Shown: one piece after another, positions 31,119-35,603 of the stretch
Numbering within the stretch: the stretch's first letter is position 1
How the letters are laid out: each line of letters starts with the position of its first letter
NCBI GenBank assembly: GCA_022925895.1
Contig: JAKSYS010000648.1
Span: forward strand, 1 to 35,603
Origin: Fragilaria crotonensis
Taxonomy: Eukaryota; Bacillariophyta; Fragilariophyceae; Fragilariales; Fragilariaceae
Direction of reading: 5' to 3'
Length of the DNA stretch: 35,603 nt
Translations under genes and position numbers: made by a program
The notes under the pieces: model-generated
Seen by the model: only the letters and a program-made list of their open reading frames with translations
The model's database searches: none
Told to the model about the DNA's origin: nothing

Positions 31119-34100
31119 CTGGCTGCTCTGTCTCGAGTGTTGGCGGCGTATCGAACAACGTCGAGACGGAACATATTACTTGCTCATCGCACCCTTTCCT
31201 CTCTCTCTAACTCTAACCCTTACACAGCTCGTTGCGAACTCGATTCCCATGCTGACACTTGTGCTCTCGGATCGAACTTCGTCCCCCTCCATTTCACTGG
31301 TCGTGTTTGTGATGTGTCCCCCTATAACTCCGATGTTTATGATGCGGAGAAAGATATCCCCATCGTAACTGCAGCAACGGCGTACACAGACCAATCGGAT
31401 GGTCAAGTGTATATCCTGGTGATCCACGAGGGTCTTTGGTTTGGCGACAAGTTGACCCACTCGTTGATTAACCCCAACCAGTTGCGTTATGCCGGAGTGA
31501 CAGTGCATGATAATCCGTTTGATGATCACAACCCTATTTCTATCTCCACAGACAATGTGTCGATCCCCCTGCGCTTGATTGGAACTACCATTTTCATGGA
31601 ATCCACCACACCTACCCAGCGCGAACTTGATGAATCCCCATCCACCTTACCCTCGACACAGAATGGAATCCGCACACTGTGCGACTTGCGTCTACACAAT
31701 CTGCGGAGGCGGAACATGTATTCTGTGATACGGAGCCAGGTCTTCTGCAGATATCTTCTGTCTACTGCTTGCGCGAAATGGCGGAATCAATATCCGACCA
31801 TAGAATTGTCAGTGCAGTCGATGTTGAAGCACGAAAACATTCATATCCAGTGAGCGACACCCAGCGATATCAAGCGAGCAACTCAGCGAGAGATGGAACA
31901 TTGGATTAAAACACGCGCAGCAGACCTTAAAGGTAACCACACAGCGAGGAGTCAGGTCAGCGATACTCCCTTTGAGTAGACGGTACCGATCCGACAGAAT
32001 GTTCAACCAAAGAAATTACGAAACCAGAAGTTTTACACAGACACTCTGTTCGGGCGATGCAAGTCAATCACTAACAATACATGTGCTCAAATATTTGCGA
32101 ACGAGTCCTATTTTGTAAGCGTACCCTATGGAAAGAAGTCGTCAGCAGGCCAGGCTTTGAGACAATTTGTGCGTGATTTCGGTGTCCCGGAACAATTGAC
32201 TTCTGACGGAGCGAGTGAGCAGACCGGACCTAAGACGGAATTTATGCATACAGTGAGAAAGTACAACATTGAGCATCATGTCAGCGAACCTCACCGGCCG
32301 CAGCAGAACCGAGCGGAGTCGGTCATCAGAGAGGTCAAGAGGAAATGGTTTCGCCAAATGACAAGCGGAGGGTCCCCAGGCGTCTCTGGGACTTTGGTAT
32401 AGTATGGATATGTGAGACTATGTCACTTACAGCGAACTCATCCTTTTCTCTCGAAGGTCGAACTCCGATTGAACAAATCACAGGCGAAACACCTGACATA
32501 TCGGATTACCTCGATTTTGGTTTTTATGACTGGATATGGTATCGTGACAATGCAGGTGTTGGTGACAACATGTTTGGACGCTGGATTGGCGTATCCCATC
32601 GCATGGTAACCTAATGTCATACTGGATACTAACCATTAATGGGCGAGTAATTTCAAGGACCACAGTGCAGCGTTACAAATTTGGAGCTTGGAACAACGGA
32701 GGTCAGACAGCGATGCAAGGAATATGATGAGCGGATTGCCGAATTGTTGAAAGATGATAACCATGTGATTCATGACGGAGAGGGCATGAGCGTCAGCTAC
32801 AGGATTGGGACGACTACACTGCGGGAATGACCGCGATTTTGCAGAACAATTTAACGCGGCTGTGTCGGACCCTGCAATCCCTGATGCTGATGAAATGTTC
32901 ACTCCTGACACCTTCGGCGATGAGTATCTAAACAAAGAGGTGGCGATGACCGCGGGAGCGAATAATCAGAGCGATGTGCAATTCGGTAAAGTAACGAAAC
33001 GGCTTCGTGACGCTGAAGGCCGGCCAATTGGCATGGCAAATAAGAATCCATTGCTTGACACGAGAGAATATGAAGTGGAATTCAGAGATGGCCGGACCGA
33101 ATCAATATCTGCTAACCTTATTGCTCAAAACCTATTTTCACAGATTGATGAGGAGGGCGCCAGGCACGTGCTGCTTGACGAGATCATAGATCACCGGAGA
33201 GGTGACAGCGCTATTGACAAGGCTGATGCGATCATGATAATGAAGAACGGCGTAAAGCGGAGGCGACACACAACGCAGGGTGGCATCTCCTGTGCCAGTG
33301 GAAAGATGGCAGTTCTAATTGGGTGTCCTTAAAGGATGCCAGACAATCGTATCCGATCCTCGTGGCGGAATATGCGTTTGCGAACCGCATTCATGAGGCC
33401 AGCGTTTGCTTGGTGGGTTGGAGATGTGATAAGGAAGCGCGATCGAATCTTGTCAAAAGTCAAGTCTAAGTATTGGCAGCGAACACATAAGTTTGGTATA
33501 CGTATCCCAAAGTCTGTCGAGGAAGCACTTGCGATTGACAAGCAGAATGGCGATAATCTCTGGTGGGAGGCCATTTGTAAAGAAATGAAAAATGTGCGAC
33601 CGGCGTGTGAAAATGGGAGAAGAGTGAGAAGAGCTACCACCGGGGTTTCAAAGATCAAATGCCATTTTATATTTGACATTAAGATGAGTGAGAACTTCAG
33701 GAAAAGGCGAGACTAGTAGCGAACAGGAAACAAACAAAACTCCTGCGGCACTGACCTATTCATCTGTCGTGTCGCGGGATTCGTAAATTGCTCTATTGCT
33801 TGCTTCTCTGAATGAACTTGAGATCCTTGCGTGTGACATACAGAATGCGTATTTGACCGCGAATTGCCGCGAGAAAGTTTATGTTGTTGCCGGACCTGAA
33901 TTTGGATCTGAGGCCGGAAGCATCATGATCATTCGGAAGGCGTTGTACGGGTTAAAGTCGAGCGGGGCGGCTTTCCGAGCACACCTAGCAGAGACTCTTT
34001 ATGAACTGGATTACAAACCAACCAAGGCGGATCCCGACGTGTGGATTCGACCAGCAACAAAGCCTGACGGTTTTGAATACTATGAAATGACACTCGTGTA

Positions 34101-35171
34101 TGTCGATGACATTTTGTGCATATCTCATGATCCCAAAGCGACTATGGAAGGTATACAAGCGACATTTCAGTTGAAAGATAACAAGATCGAGAAGCCGGAA
34201 CACTATCTTGGTGCACAATTGTCGCAGAAAGTGATTGGAGGTGTTGAATGTTGGACTATGTCATCGGAAAGTTATGTGAAGGCGGCAATTGTCAATGTTG
34301 AAGCGTCGCTTGACTCATCCGGGCAAAGGCTGCCGTCACGTTGCACAACTCCGATGCAAGCCAATTATCGCCCAGAGCTTGATGATTCATCGGAACTGAA
34401 GATTGATGGTGTCCGATATTTTCAAGAGTTGATTGGCGTATTGCGATGGGCCGTGGAACTTGGCCGTATCGACATTGCCATGGAAGTTTCAATGTTATCC
34501 ACTCACCTTGCGTTACCTCGGGAAGGACATTTACAGCAGGTTTATCACATTTTTGGGTTCTTGAAGGCGAAGCCGAAGCGTACGATTGCGTTTGATCCTC
34601 AGCATCCTGATATTGATGAGAAGCGTTTTGTTAAGTGTGATTGGCATGATTTCTATCGCGACGCGATGGAACCAATTCCAAGGGACTCACCTGAGCCCCG
34701 TGGTAACCTTGTTTCAACTCATTGTTTCGTCGATGCCGATCATGCAGGCAATCGTGTGACCCGGCGATCACAGACCGGGATTTTACTCTTTGTTTGCAGG
34801 GCAGTGGTATTATGGTATAGTAAGAGGCAAAATACAGTGGAAACTTCGACGTTCGGTAGCGAGTTTGTGGCAATGAAATTGCTGTTGAATTGATTGAAGC
34901 GTTGCGATATAAACTCCGGATGTTTGGGGTACCACTCGACGGCCCAACAAATGTGTTCTGTGATAACGAGGCCGTCACCAAGAATGCAATATACCCGAGT
35001 CAACCCTGAAAAAGAAGCACAATGCAATAGCTTACCATCGGACAAGAGAGGCTGTTGCAGCGGGCACGATTAGATGTGAAAGAAGATGGGAAGACGAATT
35101 TGGCGGACGTGTTGACGAAACCGTTGCCGCAAACAATGCGAGATTTCCTTTGCGATCGCTTCATGTACTAA
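31119..35171 (+). pseudogene. pol: Copia pol (protease, integrase, reverse transcriptase, RNase H), frameshifted
   Basis: The protease is marked by ELDSHADTC at about 31236-31262 (catalytic Asp codon 31242-31244, His-Ala in place of the usual Gly). The integrase core follows near 31990-32620, with SDGASEQTG and the Glu-containing QNRAESVIREVK. The longest open stretch, 33796-34893, is reverse transcriptase: ACDIQNAYLTA, RKALYGLKSSGAAFRAHL and the catalytic YVDD at 34099-34110. RNase H comes next with FVDADHAGN and an ETSTFGSEFVAMK stretch, then a frame change; the readable end LADVLTKPLPQ leads to a TAA at 35169-35171. Many stops and shifts (near 31700, 32400, 32620, 33330, 33710 and 34890) break the polyprotein. 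Enzymatic residues are otherwise largely kept. Confidence 0.88.
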
Positions 35172-35327
35172 GTACTGATGTATGGGGTGATGTATAGCCT
35201 AGGTTCATCGAGGGCCGTGGGGCGCTCGGTTACCTCCTGGAACATGCATTGACATGTGGCTTTTGTACATACCAGGTCGACTTGTGGCGAACAATACCTC
35301 GGTTGCCTCGATACTGTTCGAGGGGAC
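35172..35327 (+). other. 3' untranslated part and polypurine tract of the retrotransposon
   Basis: This stretch is non-coding. The purine run GAGGGGA just before the 3' LTR (about 35320-35326) is the likely primer for plus-strand synthesis. Confidence 0.5.
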
Positions 35328-35547
35328 TGAACGAATATGATAGCGGTACGGTACTACTGACTGAGAGGTACTGTACAGGTTCGAACTAGCCGTTAGTGTG
35401 CGATGGTGTTAGCGATAGTGATAGCGTGGATGTGTGCGTCTATATGTGAGAAACGGCGCACTTATCTTAGGATTGTCTGTTTTAGCGTTTACCTCTATCT
35501 TCTCTTGTAAGTACCCATGGCAGCGATAGCGCAGCGTAATTTATACA
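35328..35547 (+). repeat. 3' LTR (220 bp)
   Basis: It is identical to 29165-29384 base for base. It is followed by CTAT, matching the CTAT before the 5' LTR. Confidence 0.95.
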
Positions 35548-35603
35548 CTATCCCTAGTAGTACCAGGTAGCGCAAGTAATCAAACATCATTCACGATAAC
35601 CAC
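35548..35603. other. Right flank of the insertion
   Basis: Only 56 bp of flanking DNA remain, starting with the CTAT target duplication; no gene is visible. Confidence 0.5.

Larger units (their letters stand above)
29165..35547 (+). mobile_element. Ty1/copia LTR retrotransposon, full length, coding-defective
   Basis: The element is 6383 bp with identical 220-bp LTRs (TG...CA ends), flanked by CTAT at 29161-29164 and 35548-35551 as a probable 4-bp target duplication. The internal order is gag, protease, integrase, reverse transcriptase, RNase H; integrase before reverse transcriptase defines Ty1/copia. Coding frames change many times, so it cannot make its own full polyprotein as written. It sits in a region already full of decayed genes. 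Confidence 0.93.

Overview
The window looks like nuclear DNA of a diatom, most likely a raphid pennate; I infer this and cannot name the species. Pointers are short GT-AG introns (61 and 150 nt) in otherwise intron-poor genes, a family-C seven-helix receptor with a periplasmic-binding-like ectodomain, small secreted Lys/Ser/Pro repeat proteins with RXL sites, a Ty1/copia element with an Asp-Ser-His-Ala-Asp protease motif, and intergenic DNA dense in GTAC palindromes. No rRNA, tRNA, CRISPR array or bacterial operon was seen.

Layout. (1) 1-510: 3' part of a frameshifted magnesium-dependent phosphatase-1-like gene (+). (2) 762-3551: family-C GPCR-like receptor (-), broken by three small frameshifts. 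(3) 3552-5262: non-coding, with a 500-bp block very rich in GTAC. (4) 5263-8370: a segment present twice in direct orientation, each copy carrying a small gene for a secreted protein built of Gly-Pro-Pro-Lys/Ser-Pro-Lys repeats separated by Arg-X-Leu motifs, behind a TGACGTC promoter motif. This is the most novel item; it resembles silaffin/silacidin-type precursors. (5) 9025-9819: intact eIF3k (+), one intron. (6) 10028-22307: intact VPS13 (-), about 4072 aa, one 61-nt intron, convergent with eIF3k. (7) 22870-24998: kinase-like gene (-) with one frameshift and both catalytic aspartates replaced. (8) 24999-29160: graveyard of ankyrin, GCR1_C-like transposon and other remnants, with a heptamer microsatellite and a perfect palindrome. 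(9) 29165-35547: complete but coding-defective Ty1/copia retrotransposon with two identical 220-bp LTRs.

A theme is the contrast between two clean housekeeping genes (about 12.9 kb of uninterrupted coding sequence) and the accessory or repeated genes, nearly all of which carry single-base frameshifts, often in homopolymers. This points to accessory gene decay, or to a repeat-specific assembly polishing problem; the sequence alone cannot decide. The two intact genes serve general functions: eIF3k in translation initiation and VPS13 in bulk lipid transfer at membrane contacts. No pathway links the other genes.
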